A DNA stretch of 64,000 nucleotides from JBBDWJ01 sp963824095. GTDB taxonomy: Bacteria; Acidobacteriota; Terriglobia; Bryobacterales; UBA6623. The stretch spans positions 558,001 through 622,000 of the forward strand of contig CAWGNS010000009.1 of the NCBI GenBank assembly GCA_963824095.1, given 5' to 3'. Below, in pieces: positions 1 to 7,803 of this stretch. The notes under the pieces were generated by a model. It saw nothing but the letters and a program-made list of their open reading frames with translations. It made no database searches and was not told the origin of the DNA. Numbering within the stretch: position 1 is the stretch's first letter; the number at the start of each line of letters is the position of its first letter. Made by a program: the position numbers and the translations under genes.

Positions 1-1411
1 GCAGGCCGTCGAGGAAACTCGGGTTCGCCTGCAGACCGGCCCCGCATTGCGCCGTCGAGGTGAAGCCGGGGACCGCGGCCTGGCGGACCGGATCAAAGCA
101 CGGCGCGTTGTATAAAGGGTCGGTCACGCCGAGACGGAACTCCTCATCCAGCCGCGTTTGCATGGCGTTCAGCCCGATCTTCCAGTTGTGCCGCCCATCG
201 ACGCGCGCAAGATCGGCATGTACCCCGAAGTTCAGCAGCGAGCGGCTCTGCGCCAGGGTTGCCGGCAGATCGTCCAACGGATCGCGGCTGGGGTAATAGT
301 CGACCTGGTCGCGCCGAACATAGGCGTTGAGGCTGAACAGGCTATGGCTGTTGATGGTGTGCTGGTACCCGGGCGCGACGTTGAACGACACCACCTTCTG
401 CCGCTGGTCCTGAAGCGGCTGGGCGTAAGTGTTGGGGATCTGCATCCAGTTGCGGGCTGCCATTACATTCAGGTGGAAGGCATCGTTCTCCTTGGGCTGG
501 AAGTCCAAGTGATCGAAGACCGTTATGGTGTTACCCACGTCGTGGATCGGCCGGAACTCGGGCGTATCGAGAAAGCGGCCCGAGCGTTGGGAGTTTGCCG
601 CCAGGAAATTGCCCCAGCGGGGCGCGCCGAAGGCCAGCGTGGCTTCTTCGCCGGCCGTCCCAAACGAGCCATAGCTCGTGAGCAAGCTGCCCGTGGGCTT
701 CTGCCCGAGGCCCGAGCGCGTGGTCGCGTTGACGATCAGGCTGGTCTTGTCGCCGTATTCGGCGGCCGGAGAACCGGAGATCACCTGCATCGACTGAATG
801 GCATTGGCCGGAATCGAAGTGGAGAAGACCTTGTTACGCTGGTCGGAGATGGGCTGCCCATCGATCACGTAGCTCACCTGGGCGTGATCCCCCAGCGGAT
901 GGAAGAAGCCGTTGGAGTCGGCGACGACCGCCGGCGTTGTGTAGACGATGGCATCATTCAAGCCGGAGTCGGGAGACAACGCCGGGAGGGCCGACAGGAG
1001 TTGGCGGCCAACTATATCACTGGGCGCGGTGTTGGTCTCAAGAATGTCTTCCGACGCCCCCTCAACGGTGACGCTTTCCTGCTGCCCGGCAACATCGAGC
1101 CGGATCGCCAGAGCAAGCGGGACCACGGTCTGGACACGGACCTGAGTGCGGTAGGTTTGAAACCCGGCGAACGAGACCTCAAGCGTGTATTTGTTGGAGG
1201 GTATGTTATTGATAACAAAGCTGCCATCGTTTCCGGTTCGCGCCTGACGGGAATACCCGGTCAGCGGGTTGGACAGGTCCACATCGGCTAATGGAATCGG
1301 GGCGCTGGTTGCGTCGGTGACTGTCCCCTGGAGAGTCCCGGCACCGAGCGACTGCGCTTCAGCCTTGCTGCAACAGATCAACAGTCCCGCCAAAACCATA
1401 AATTTAGCCAT
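1..1411 (-). CDS. TonB-dependent receptor, Oar-like, N-terminal part (cut by window edge)
   Basis: Outer-membrane receptor of the acidobacterial Oar/CarbopepD-regulatory type; the C-terminal barrel lies beyond the left edge. The reverse-strand reading begins MAKFMVLAGLLICCSKAEAQ, a clear signal peptide, followed by a carboxypeptidase regulatory-like domain (about residues 20-105, with GTVTDATSAPIPLADV and the later TGNDGSFVINNIPSNKYTLEV) and then a plug domain (SYVIDGQPISDQRNK, about residues 185-200). Barrel strands start after about residue 230. Such receptors are thought to import plant or microbial glycans or siderophores in this phylum; the ligand cannot be read from sequence. A near-consensus promoter lies directly upstream, leaving a 5' leader of only about 7 nt and no Shine-Dalgarno. 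A large opposite-strand reading frame at 158-1291 is a shadow of this gene. Confidence 0.9.
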   Translation of the reverse strand, partial: MAKFMVLAGLLICCSKAEAQSLGAGTLQGTVTDATSAPIPLADVDLSNPLTGYSRQARTGNDGSFVINNIPSNKYTLEVSFAGFQTYRTQVRVQTVVPLALAIRLDVAGQQESVTVEGASEDILETNTAPSDIVGRQLLSALPALSPDSGLNDAIVYTTPAVVADSNGFFHPLGDHAQVSYVIDGQPISDQRNKVFSTSIPANAIQSMQVISGSPAAEYGDKTSLIVNATTRSGLGQKPTGSLLTSYGSFGTAGEEATLAFGAPRWGNFLAANSQRSGRFLDTPEFRPIHDVGNTITVFDHLDFQPKENDAFHLNVMAARNWMQIPNTYAQPLQDQRQKVVSFNVAPGYQHTINSHSLFSLNAYVRRDQVDYYPSRDPLDDLPATLAQSRSLLNFGVHADLARVDGRHNWKIGLNAMQTRLDEEFRLGVTDPLYNAPCFDPVRQAAVPGFTSTAQCGAGLQANPSFLDGL

Positions 1412-1424
1412 AACTAAAAATTGG

Positions 1425-1454
1425 ATTATAATATGGCGTGTTCATTATGGTCAA
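1425..1454 (-). promoter_or_regulatory. Sigma-70 type promoter of the TonB receptor
   Basis: On the minus strand TTGACC (1454-1449) is followed after 18 bp by TATAAT (1430-1425). The start codon of the receptor is at 1411, so transcription would begin only a few bases before the ATG. Confidence 0.6.
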
Positions 1455-1644
1455 GACCCAGTAACGGATAAATCTCCTGGAGATATCAGTATTGATCTGC
1501 CCTAAGAACAATCAAATCGCAGACGAGAAGAGAGGGAAGGGTATAGGGAAGGGAACACTGGGCAGCCTCACCCTTGTCCGACGCAAACGTAACAGCCGTT
1601 ACAGTTTGGGTCCATGCGGGGCAGATCCCGCATTCCAGCGCTCT

Positions 1645-3120
1645 TCACTCTTGCGCCAGTTCTAGAACAACGGTTAGGTCGGTTTCGAACAGCAGTTTGT
1701 CGGCGTTGGTGGCGGCAGGTGGGATCAAGTTTTCCCAGTCGCTTTTGTGGAGGGGTTTATCGCTTGCGGGCCCGCTCGTTGCGGCCAGGTATTCGACCAA
1801 ATCCTTGAGTTGCTCTTCCAGGCGAAGCGAAAGCCAGTGGCGGAAAAGCTGGAGATGGCTGTCGCGGATCACCTGGCTGGCGGTATCGGCCGGGACGTGC
1901 GCCAATGCCTGGTGCGCGTAGGCGGTGGAGTTTGGGTTCCGGGACGCCGCGACGATCGCCAGCTTGCCGAGAACGGTGGTGGTCGGGCTGAGGGTTTGCG
2001 CCCACGCCGCCGCGGCATGAAGCGATGCCTGGTCTTGCGCGGAATCGGCTTTGGCGGCGGACCTTCCGCCGGTCCATTGCGCGCTGGGCGCTTTCTCGCG
2101 CGGCTCGTCGCGAACCTGGTTACGCGCCGGGTCGCGTGGCTTGTCACGCGGCCCGCTACGCGTTTGGTTACGGGGCTGGTCGCCAACCTCATCGCGGGTC
2201 TTGGACTTCAACTGGATGACGCGCAGGGCCCAGGCTGCTTCCAACTGATAGGCCGGAGCCAGGGCGTAGGCCGCCGCGGCGGGAATCCAGACGTACCACA
2301 CGATCGAGCTGTAGGGCCAGGGTAGATAGTTATAGTTGGTAGCCCATTCGCCGACCGTGCCGAGACACGTCAGCACGATTCCAGCGGCGAACGCTCCCCA
2401 GCAGCGCGCAATCAATCCGCCGCCCATCTCGCTCAACGCGCGGTAGATCAGCAGGGCCTCGAACAACAGCGCCGCCAGCAGCGGCTCATTGGCGCCGTCG
2501 AACAGGCGCGCCCAGTTCCGAGGCTGCGCTGCCAATGTCTGCTGTACGAACAGGAAGGTCTGGTAACAGGCGAACAGGGCGACGGGGACGAGCAAGGCGT
2601 AGGCGGACGCCGTGACGCGGAGCCGGGTCGAACGGTTGATGGCGCGCAGCGCCAAGCCCAGGCCCACCGCCAAAACCGCCATGCGCAGCGGACCGGAGAA
2701 GACGTATCCCGCGTCCTGGAGTTGGCGGGCGACCCCTTCGTTCCACAGCGAGGCGGAGTAGGTCAGCGGATTCCAGGGGCGGTTCGCACCCAGCATGTGC
2801 CACATCACGAGGCCGATGGCGTGAAACGCGGCGGCGATGCGGATGGCGCGCCACGCAGAGCGCAGTGGTTCGCCGGGGGCGAAAAGCTGAGCCGCCCTTT
2901 GACTGAGGACCATTTCGGTGAGGGCGCAGAGCACCAGGAAGGGAGTGCTCAGGTAGTCGAAGTAGAGTTGGACCGCCTGGTAGTCGTCGTTGGCGAGCGA
3001 AAACAGGAGTACGGGAATTCCGGTGACGAGAAGAAGCGCCGTCGTCCGGATGAGATAGTAGCTCGTCCCCCGGCTGGGAGCGTAGTCGAGCGTCTGCGCA
3101 TGTGCCGCGGACCGAATCAT
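1645..3120 (-). CDS. Multi-pass membrane protein with charged repeat tail, unknown function
   Basis: I do not recognise the family. From the chosen start (MIRSAAHAQTLDYAPSRG) the protein is about 491 residues. The first two thirds carry about seven hydrophobic helices (for example TTALLLVTGIPVLLFSLA and MAVLAVGLGLALRAI). A cytoplasmic-looking linker follows with a degenerate Arg/Asp/Pro/Asn-rich repeat (units like RDxPRNQ, GPRDKPRDPARNQ). The last 150 residues are soluble and predicted helical. An upstream in-frame extension to 3222 is possible but its residues look non-coding. The hydrophobic pattern and codon use make it a real gene. The plus-strand frames opposite are shadows. Confidence 0.75.
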   Translation of the reverse strand: MIRSAAHAQTLDYAPSRGTSYYLIRTTALLLVTGIPVLLFSLANDDYQAVQLYFDYLSTPFLVLCALTEMVLSQRAAQLFAPGEPLRSAWRAIRIAAAFHAIGLVMWHMLGANRPWNPLTYSASLWNEGVARQLQDAGYVFSGPLRMAVLAVGLGLALRAINRSTRLRVTASAYALLVPVALFACYQTFLFVQQTLAAQPRNWARLFDGANEPLLAALLFEALLIYRALSEMGGGLIARCWGAFAAGIVLTCLGTVGEWATNYNYLPWPYSSIVWYVWIPAAAAYALAPAYQLEAAWALRVIQLKSKTRDEVGDQPRNQTRSGPRDKPRDPARNQVRDEPREKAPSAQWTGGRSAAKADSAQDQASLHAAAAWAQTLSPTTTVLGKLAIVAASRNPNSTAYAHQALAHVPADTASQVIRDSHLQLFRHWLSLRLEEQLKDLVEYLAATSGPASDKPLHKSDWENLIPPAATNADKLLFETDLTVVLELAQE

Positions 3121-3550
3121 CCTGTGTTGTGCCTCACTGGTTGCCTGGCGGTGGAGCCAGGAGGAGCTTGGAAATGGCGGATCTGGAGAGGAATGGAGCC
3201 AGCCCAGGTTCTCGGGCCTCACGAGCGCATCGCGAGGCGTAGCGCCGGCGGCCTCCGCGATGCGGTTGCCGAATTCGAGACGCTGGACGCCGTCGGACCT
3301 GATGTTGCTCGCAAGGCACCGATTTCGGCATGTTGCTGAAACTCATTTCCGCAGCCTGGGTTTCACCCGCCCCTGGAGCAGATCCTTGGGGCTGCCGGCC
3401 CGTTGCCGCAGTGATATTCATGTTACCCCGATCACGATGTTTGCTTGGGTCCCCGGGCCCCTGTGGAACTCGGCTGGGGTGGGAGATACGCGCGCCTCGT
3501 ATCCACGGCCTTCTCCCCCTCTCGCTCCGATTCTGTGTGAGAGAAGCGGG
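3121..3550. other. Gene-free stretch
   Basis: No convincing gene on either strand. The only structured feature is the dispersed repeat at 3489-3554, described separately. Confidence 0.5.
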
Positions 3551-3554
3551 CTAG
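3489..3554. repeat. Dispersed repeat family A, copy 1 (gene-end repeat)
   Basis: Copy of an about 60-bp element beginning GCGCGCCTCGTATCCACGG and ending GTGTGAGAGAAGCGGGCTAG. Other copies are at 57102-57168 (nearly identical) and 38789-38848 (diverged). Here and at 57166 the CTA near its end is the stop codon (TAG) of the minus-strand gene next to it, so the element sits exactly at gene 3' ends. CTCTC and GAGAG can pair in the core. Confidence 0.8.
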
Positions 3555-4393
3555 CCTCCGTTGCGGATCTGGCTGCGCAGGAAGCCGATGATGCGGGGCA
3601 TGACGTCTTGGATGTCACCGCCGCCGTGATGGTCGGGTTCGTACACGATGTCGATGATTCCGTCGTAGTGCACGCCGCGCAGGATATCGAAGACCTTGGA
3701 GTAGTCGATGTTGGTTTCCGAGCCGTCGGCGCGCGGTTTGTAGAATTTCACGCGCACGTGGCTGGCGATCGAGGCGGTCTTGCGGATGCTTTCCATGAAG
3801 TCGGTGTTGCGCAACTCGGGCGGCTCTTCTCCGCTGGCGCCCGGCGAGCCGGCGAACTGGCCGGTGTCGAGCAGGAACGTGAAGTTGGGGTGGTCGACCA
3901 TCTGACGGAAGCGCAGCACGTCGTCGCCGGTGCGGCACAGGTGATAGTGATCGTGATTTTGCAGGCCGACCGGCAGCCCGAACTCCGCCGCTTCTTCACA
4001 GACTTTGCGCACGGCGTCGACGGCTCGCTGGAACGCTGCCGGGCGGTCCGGCTCGGTCTTGGGCGAGCCCGCGAAGACTCTTAGAATCGGGGCTCCCAGG
4101 TAGGAGGCGACCGCGATCGCCTGCTGGGCCTTTTCAAATTCGTCTTTCGGGCTTTGACTGGGGTTGCCGAAGTTGGTCGACACGGTAAACATCGACACGC
4201 ACAGCCCATTGTCCAGGTAGGCGCGGCGAATCGCCTTCAGCGAGGCGCGCGAGAGGTCGGGCAAGTTGCGAACGTGCAGGCTGGCCGCGTCGAGGCCGAG
4301 GCGGCGGCATTGGCGCAGAAAATCGAGGATCGTCAACTCGCCCGCGGCAAGCTGACGCGAATAGTTCAGAGAGTAGTCGCTGATCTTGATCAT
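3551..4393 (-). CDS. Sugar phosphate isomerase/epimerase, TIM-barrel (xylose isomerase-like)
   Basis: 280-residue cytosolic protein of the AP-endonuclease-2/xylose isomerase-like TIM-barrel superfamily, complete relative to the usual 270-300. The text MIKISDYSLNYSRQLAAGEL at the start, the strand 'VGLQNHDHYH' and the C-terminal 'IIDIVYEPDHHGGGD' carry the acidic and histidine residues that bind the divalent metal in this superfamily. No leader peptide, unlike many relatives in this phylum. The exact substrate is unknown; members isomerise or epimerise sugars, inosose or hydroxypyruvate. Its stop codon lies inside repeat family A. It is followed on the same strand after 340 bp by an exported amidohydrolase; a shared role is only a guess. 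Confidence 0.88.
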   Translation of the reverse strand: MIKISDYSLNYSRQLAAGELTILDFLRQCRRLGLDAASLHVRNLPDLSRASLKAIRRAYLDNGLCVSMFTVSTNFGNPSQSPKDEFEKAQQAIAVASYLGAPILRVFAGSPKTEPDRPAAFQRAVDAVRKVCEEAAEFGLPVGLQNHDHYHLCRTGDDVLRFRQMVDHPNFTFLLDTGQFAGSPGASGEEPPELRNTDFMESIRKTASIASHVRVKFYKPRADGSETNIDYSKVFDILRGVHYDGIIDIVYEPDHHGGGDIQDVMPRIIGFLRSQIRNGG

Positions 4394-4530
4394 GTTGCCA
4401 TCCCGGTGGCGATAGCGCCGTCTGGGGCGCGCATCTCTGCGTGGAGTCGGGCGGGCGCGCAGGCCGTGGATTCCCGGCGTCGCCTCCTACGTTGTACCTC
4501 ATCTGCGCCGACGGCAGCTTGAGCCAATTT

Positions 4531-4660
4531 GTGGCGCGGGCCTCCGGCCGGCGGCGTCGACCTGAAGGTCGACGTTTGCGGCGGCGTGTACGCCAGCGTT
4601 TCCTGCCAGATCAAGAATGTCCGCCACAGGCGGACGCTGCCGGGCGGAGGCCCGCGCCAC
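4531..4660. repeat. Inverted-pair repeat, family B (GTGGCGCGGGCCTCCGGCC type)
   Basis: Two arms of about 26 bp with two mismatches (4531-4556 and 4635-4660) face each other across about 80 bp; each arm continues into a small palindrome (GTCGACCTGAAGGTCGAC and TCCGCCTGTGGCGGA). Same architecture at 25328-25474 and 39917-40073; single arms occur near 18474-18520, 22293-22340, 28388 and 43652. The small palindromes differ in sequence but keep pairing, the hallmark of REP/BIME-like elements. The remainder of 4394-4734 contains no gene. Confidence 0.8.
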
Positions 4661-4734
4661 AGAGATGCCTGCTGCCTGATGAGCGTTCATGAATCGCGCT
4701 ACTGGATCGTATTCGTGGGCCGCGGCCGCGTGGC

Positions 4735-5691
4735 TCAGGGAAAAGGCCAGAGGCGCTCGACGGATTTGCTCAGGATCCAGCTTTTGTCCTCGGCGGTGAA
4801 GAAATCCATTGCTTCGGCGACGACGCGCAGCGTGCTGCCGTAGTCGGTTTTGGTCAGTGATACCGGCCAGTCGGTGCCCCACATGATGCGCTCGGGGCCG
4901 AAGGCGCCGTGGACGCTTTGGACCAGGTCCCAGGTGTCGCGCCAGGGGTATTCCTGTTCCGAGATGCTCCAGGTGTGCGAGATCTTGACGTGCGTGCGGG
5001 GCAGGCGCGCCAGGTCGAGCAGCAGCTTGCGCTGGGCGAGGTCGGTGGGCGGGCAGTCGGCCATGTGGTCGATGACGACGTCGAGGTCGGGATGGCGTTC
5101 CGCCAGCGCCGCGATGGCCGGCAGCCGCGACGGCCCGGTCAGAATGCACATCGGAACGCGCAGCTCTTCGGCGCGTTTCCAGATCGGGTCCATCAAAGAG
5201 CGGTTCTCGATCCAGTCGCCCGACGCGTTGGTCGAGGGGCTGAGGCGCACGCCGTGGAAGCCCCATTCCTGGGTCCATTTGGTCAGCTCCTCGGCGGCGT
5301 CGGCGGCCTCGGGGTTCACGCGGCAGACGCCCCGGAATTTGCCAGGGTATTTCTTGAGCGTGTCGCCGACGTAGCGGCAGTCCCAGCGATAGTGCATCGG
5401 ATGAACGATCACGGTATGCGAGACCCCGTGCTGTTCCATCAGGGCGAGCAGCATCTCGGGCGTGTAGTCTTCCTTGGGCGGGTTGGTGTTCTCCGCCGGC
5501 CACGGGTAGCGCGGGTCGTTGACCCAGACGTGCACGTGAGAATCGATGATTTTGGGCTGCGCGGCCGCCAGCGAAGAATTCGCCGCGTACTCGACGTGCG
5601 CGGATTGACAGCCGGCTGCGGCTGTTAGCCCGGCGGCGCCGAGTTTTGCGAAGTCCCTGCGGCTCCATGAATTCGGCGTGGAATTCGACAT
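4735..5691 (-). CDS. Amidohydrolase 2 family, Tat-exported metal-dependent hydrolase
   Basis: About 318 residues from the chosen start MSNSTPNSWSRRDFAKLGAA. The leader has a twin-arginine motif (SRRDFAKLG) followed by LTAAAGC, a possible lipobox, so the enzyme is probably exported folded and may be lipid-anchored. The metal site is visible as DSHVHVW near the N-terminus of the mature protein, 'VIDHMAD' in the middle and 'IMWGTDWPVS' near the C-terminus, the standard amidohydrolase 2 (COG3618) arrangement. Members hydrolyse lactones or decarboxylate aromatic acids; the substrate is not evident. A TAAAAT box 8 nt upstream of this ATG supports the start and suggests a leaderless message. An upstream ATG at 5727 is in frame but lies inside the likely promoter. 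Confidence 0.88.
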   Translation of the reverse strand: MSNSTPNSWSRRDFAKLGAAGLTAAAGCQSAHVEYAANSSLAAAQPKIIDSHVHVWVNDPRYPWPAENTNPPKEDYTPEMLLALMEQHGVSHTVIVHPMHYRWDCRYVGDTLKKYPGKFRGVCRVNPEAADAAEELTKWTQEWGFHGVRLSPSTNASGDWIENRSLMDPIWKRAEELRVPMCILTGPSRLPAIAALAERHPDLDVVIDHMADCPPTDLAQRKLLLDLARLPRTHVKISHTWSISEQEYPWRDTWDLVQSVHGAFGPERIMWGTDWPVSLTKTDYGSTLRVVAEAMDFFTAEDKSWILSKSVERLWPFP

Positions 5692-6030
5692 GAGGATGGA
5701 TTTTAGCACTCGCCGGGGATGAGGCAAGCCGGGGGCCTCGCGGCGGAGTCATGGACGCCGATGGGCCGTTTTATCTGGTAGTCGTTCGGGGTGGGGCTGA
5801 AATCGACAGGTCGGTGACGGGGAGATGGAGAGAACGGGACGGGCTTGGTTTTTGGCGAATGCGGGGGAGGAGGCCGGAGTGACCGCGTGGTTTGTTGGTG
5901 GGGTGTCCCGGTTTGGAGTCGTGGGGCTTCGACCCGGCGGGCGTGACGCCTCCGGCTGTGTTGTTGCGGGCCTTGCCTCGCTGCCCTGGGTCCTACCGCC
6001 CGCAGGCATGCGATAAGCTACGAGCTACGC
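5692..6030. other. Divergent intergenic region
   Basis: Lies between the amidohydrolase (minus) and lysA (plus). Apart from the amidohydrolase promoter I see no gene, repeat or clear lysA promoter in it. Confidence 0.5.
5700..5727 (-). promoter_or_regulatory. Promoter of the amidohydrolase gene
   Basis: TTGCCT (5727-5722), 16-bp spacer, TAAAAT (5705-5700), then eight bases to the ATG at 5691 with no Shine-Dalgarno. Confidence 0.5.
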
Positions 6031-7305
6031 ATGCCCGTTTTCGGATTTCACTACCACGATTGCAGCCTTTACGCCGAACAGGTTGCCTTGAGCTCCATTG
6101 CCGCCGCGGTGGGGACCCCCGCCTATGTCTATTCGGCCGGGGTCATCACGGCCAACTACAACGCCTATGCGGGGGCGCTGGCTGGTGTGCCGCATGAGAT
6201 CCACTACGCGGTCAAGGCCAACTCCTCGCTCGGCATCCTGAGCCTTTTGGCGCGGCTGGGGGCCGGCTTCGACATCGTTTCCGCCGGCGAGTTGTTTCGC
6301 GTGATCGAAGCCGGCGGCGATCCCGCGAAAGTCGTGTTCTCGGGTGTGGGCAAGACAGCCGAGGAGATCGCGTATGCGCTGGGGCAGGGCATTGGCGCTT
6401 TCAACTGCGAGTCGGAGGCCGAGCTGCGGCTGCTCGACGCCATCGCCGGGCGCTTGGGACGCCGCCCGAGCGTGGCCGTGCGCGTCAACCCCGACATCAA
6501 CGCCCAGACGCACCCCTACATCGCCACCGGCCTCGAAGACCACAAGTTCGGCATCCCGATCGGCAGCGCCGAGGCGCTCTACCTCGAGGCGGGCCGCCTG
6601 GCCAACCTCCGCCTGGAAGGCGTGAGCTGCCACATCGGCTCGCAGATCTTCGATACCGGGGTGTTCTTGGAAGCTCTCGAGGCCGTGGTCGGGCTTACCG
6701 AACGGCTCCGCGCGCGTGGGCTCGCCATCACGCGGCTCGACCTGGGCGGCGGCCTCGCCGTCAGCTACCGCAGCCAGGACTCGACGCCGTCGATCGAAAA
6801 CTACGCGCAGTCACTCGCCGCCGCGATCGAGGGCAAGAACCTGCGGCTGATGCTCGAACCCGGCCGCTCGATCGTCGGCCAAGCCGGCGTACTGCTCACC
6901 AAAGTGCTCTACCGCAAGCGGACCGGGCGCCGGGAGTTCGTGGTGGTCGACGCGGCGATGAACGACCTGATCCGGCCCTCGCTCTATCAGTCGCACCACG
7001 AGATCCTGCCGCTATGCAGCAAGGAAACCGCCGAGATCGTTGCCGACGTGGTGGGGCCGGTTTGCGAGACGGGCGACTTTCTGGCGCGCGAGCGCACAAT
7101 GCGCGATGTGGCCGCGGGCGAGCTGCTGGCGGTCTGCACCGCCGGCGCCTACGGGTTCGTCTTGTCGTCGAACTACAACTCGCGGCCGCGCGTGCCCGAG
7201 GTGCTGGTCGACGGCGCGCAGTTTCACGTCATCCGCCGCCGCGAGACCTTTGAGGACCTGGTTCGCGGCGAAAGCATGCCCGCCGACCGCCCCGCCGGGG
7301 CCTAG
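6031..7305 (+). CDS. lysA: Diaminopimelate decarboxylase
   Basis: Pyridoxal-phosphate enzyme of fold type III that decarboxylates meso-diaminopimelate to L-lysine, the last step of lysine synthesis; cytosolic, 424 residues, normal length. The PLP lysine is K62 in HYAVKANS; other landmarks are SCHIGSQI (H201), LDLGGGLAVSY (about 237-246), the phosphate loop EPGRSIVGQ (276-284), and the catalytic-cysteine region GPVCETGDF (C345). No other lysine gene is adjacent. The stop codon TAG at 7303-7305 is also the first three bases of the terminal inverted repeat of the element at 7303-7568, so the original C-terminus may have been altered slightly. Confidence 0.96.
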   Translation: MPVFGFHYHDCSLYAEQVALSSIAAAVGTPAYVYSAGVITANYNAYAGALAGVPHEIHYAVKANSSLGILSLLARLGAGFDIVSAGELFRVIEAGGDPAKVVFSGVGKTAEEIAYALGQGIGAFNCESEAELRLLDAIAGRLGRRPSVAVRVNPDINAQTHPYIATGLEDHKFGIPIGSAEALYLEAGRLANLRLEGVSCHIGSQIFDTGVFLEALEAVVGLTERLRARGLAITRLDLGGGLAVSYRSQDSTPSIENYAQSLAAAIEGKNLRLMLEPGRSIVGQAGVLLTKVLYRKRTGRREFVVVDAAMNDLIRPSLYQSHHEILPLCSKETAEIVADVVGPVCETGDFLARERTMRDVAAGELLAVCTAGAYGFVLSSNYNSRPRVPEVLVDGAQFHVIRRRETFEDLVRGESMPADRPAGA

Positions 7306-7568
7306 CAGCCCGTGGTGAAAGTGACGCGGGCCGCGTTGCGCGCTTTTCTGGCTACGAGGCCGACTGGGACATAGACAACGACTTGTGCGCCCAGCAACCA
7401 TTCCTAAGTCCCCTGACAGCGCGCAACCCGTTGGGCGGCGGACATTTGCGGCCGTCGGCGTTGTCGTTCGCCGGAGAAGATCGGGGCGGATCGCCGTCCT
7501 CCTCACTCTTAGCCGAACGACCGCAGAAGCCCGCCGCGCGACCCACGGCACTTTCACACGGGCTGCTA
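7303..7568. mobile_element. MITE-like element, 266 bp, no internal gene
   Basis: Left end TAGCAGCCCGTGGTGAAAGT (7303-) matches the reverse complement of the right end (7549-7568) over about 20 bp with a single one-base gap. Both ends sit in CTAG, which could be the target. No transposase or credible gene lies inside, so this would be a non-autonomous element. The left end overlaps the lysA stop codon. Confidence 0.65.
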
Positions 7569-7611
7569 GTGCCCTGTCGGAGCGCCGGGATAAACCGGCA
7601 TGTAGTTGGGA

Positions 7612-7803
7612 ATGAAAGAGTCCTACAGGAAAGGAGTAGCGAACCATCCTGGCCTGGAGTCTTGCGTGCACCGCCGCGAGGCGGTGGGCGAAGCGTAGAC
7701 AGAGGCATCGGTGGGCCGGGTATTGCGCTCCGTAAAACTAATTTGGGGCGCCGAGGCAACCGGCATAGCCCGACTGATGCCTCCGGCCAAATGCCATGCT
7801 TGA
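7612..7803 (+). pseudogene. Small ORF resembling group II intron-associated leader protein, interrupted by TAG
   Basis: Translation from 7612 gives MKESYRKGVANHPGLESC, continues to VGEA, hits TAG at 7696-7698, then resumes in the same frame as TEASVGRVLRSVKLIWGAEA and ends at TGA 7801-7803. From memory, proteins of this kind (MKESY..GVA.H..PESC...EALT...GRVLS) are encoded just upstream of or within group II introns carrying a reverse transcriptase. No maturase or reverse transcriptase follows here; an erythromycin-esterase gene starts instead. I read it as a decayed 5' fragment of a group II intron. Assignment rests on recalled similarity and is unverified. Confidence 0.5.

Noticed and set aside
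158..1291. 377-codon plus-strand frame at the left edge
   Set aside because: It is antisense to the TonB receptor, whose reading has a signal peptide and recognisable domains.
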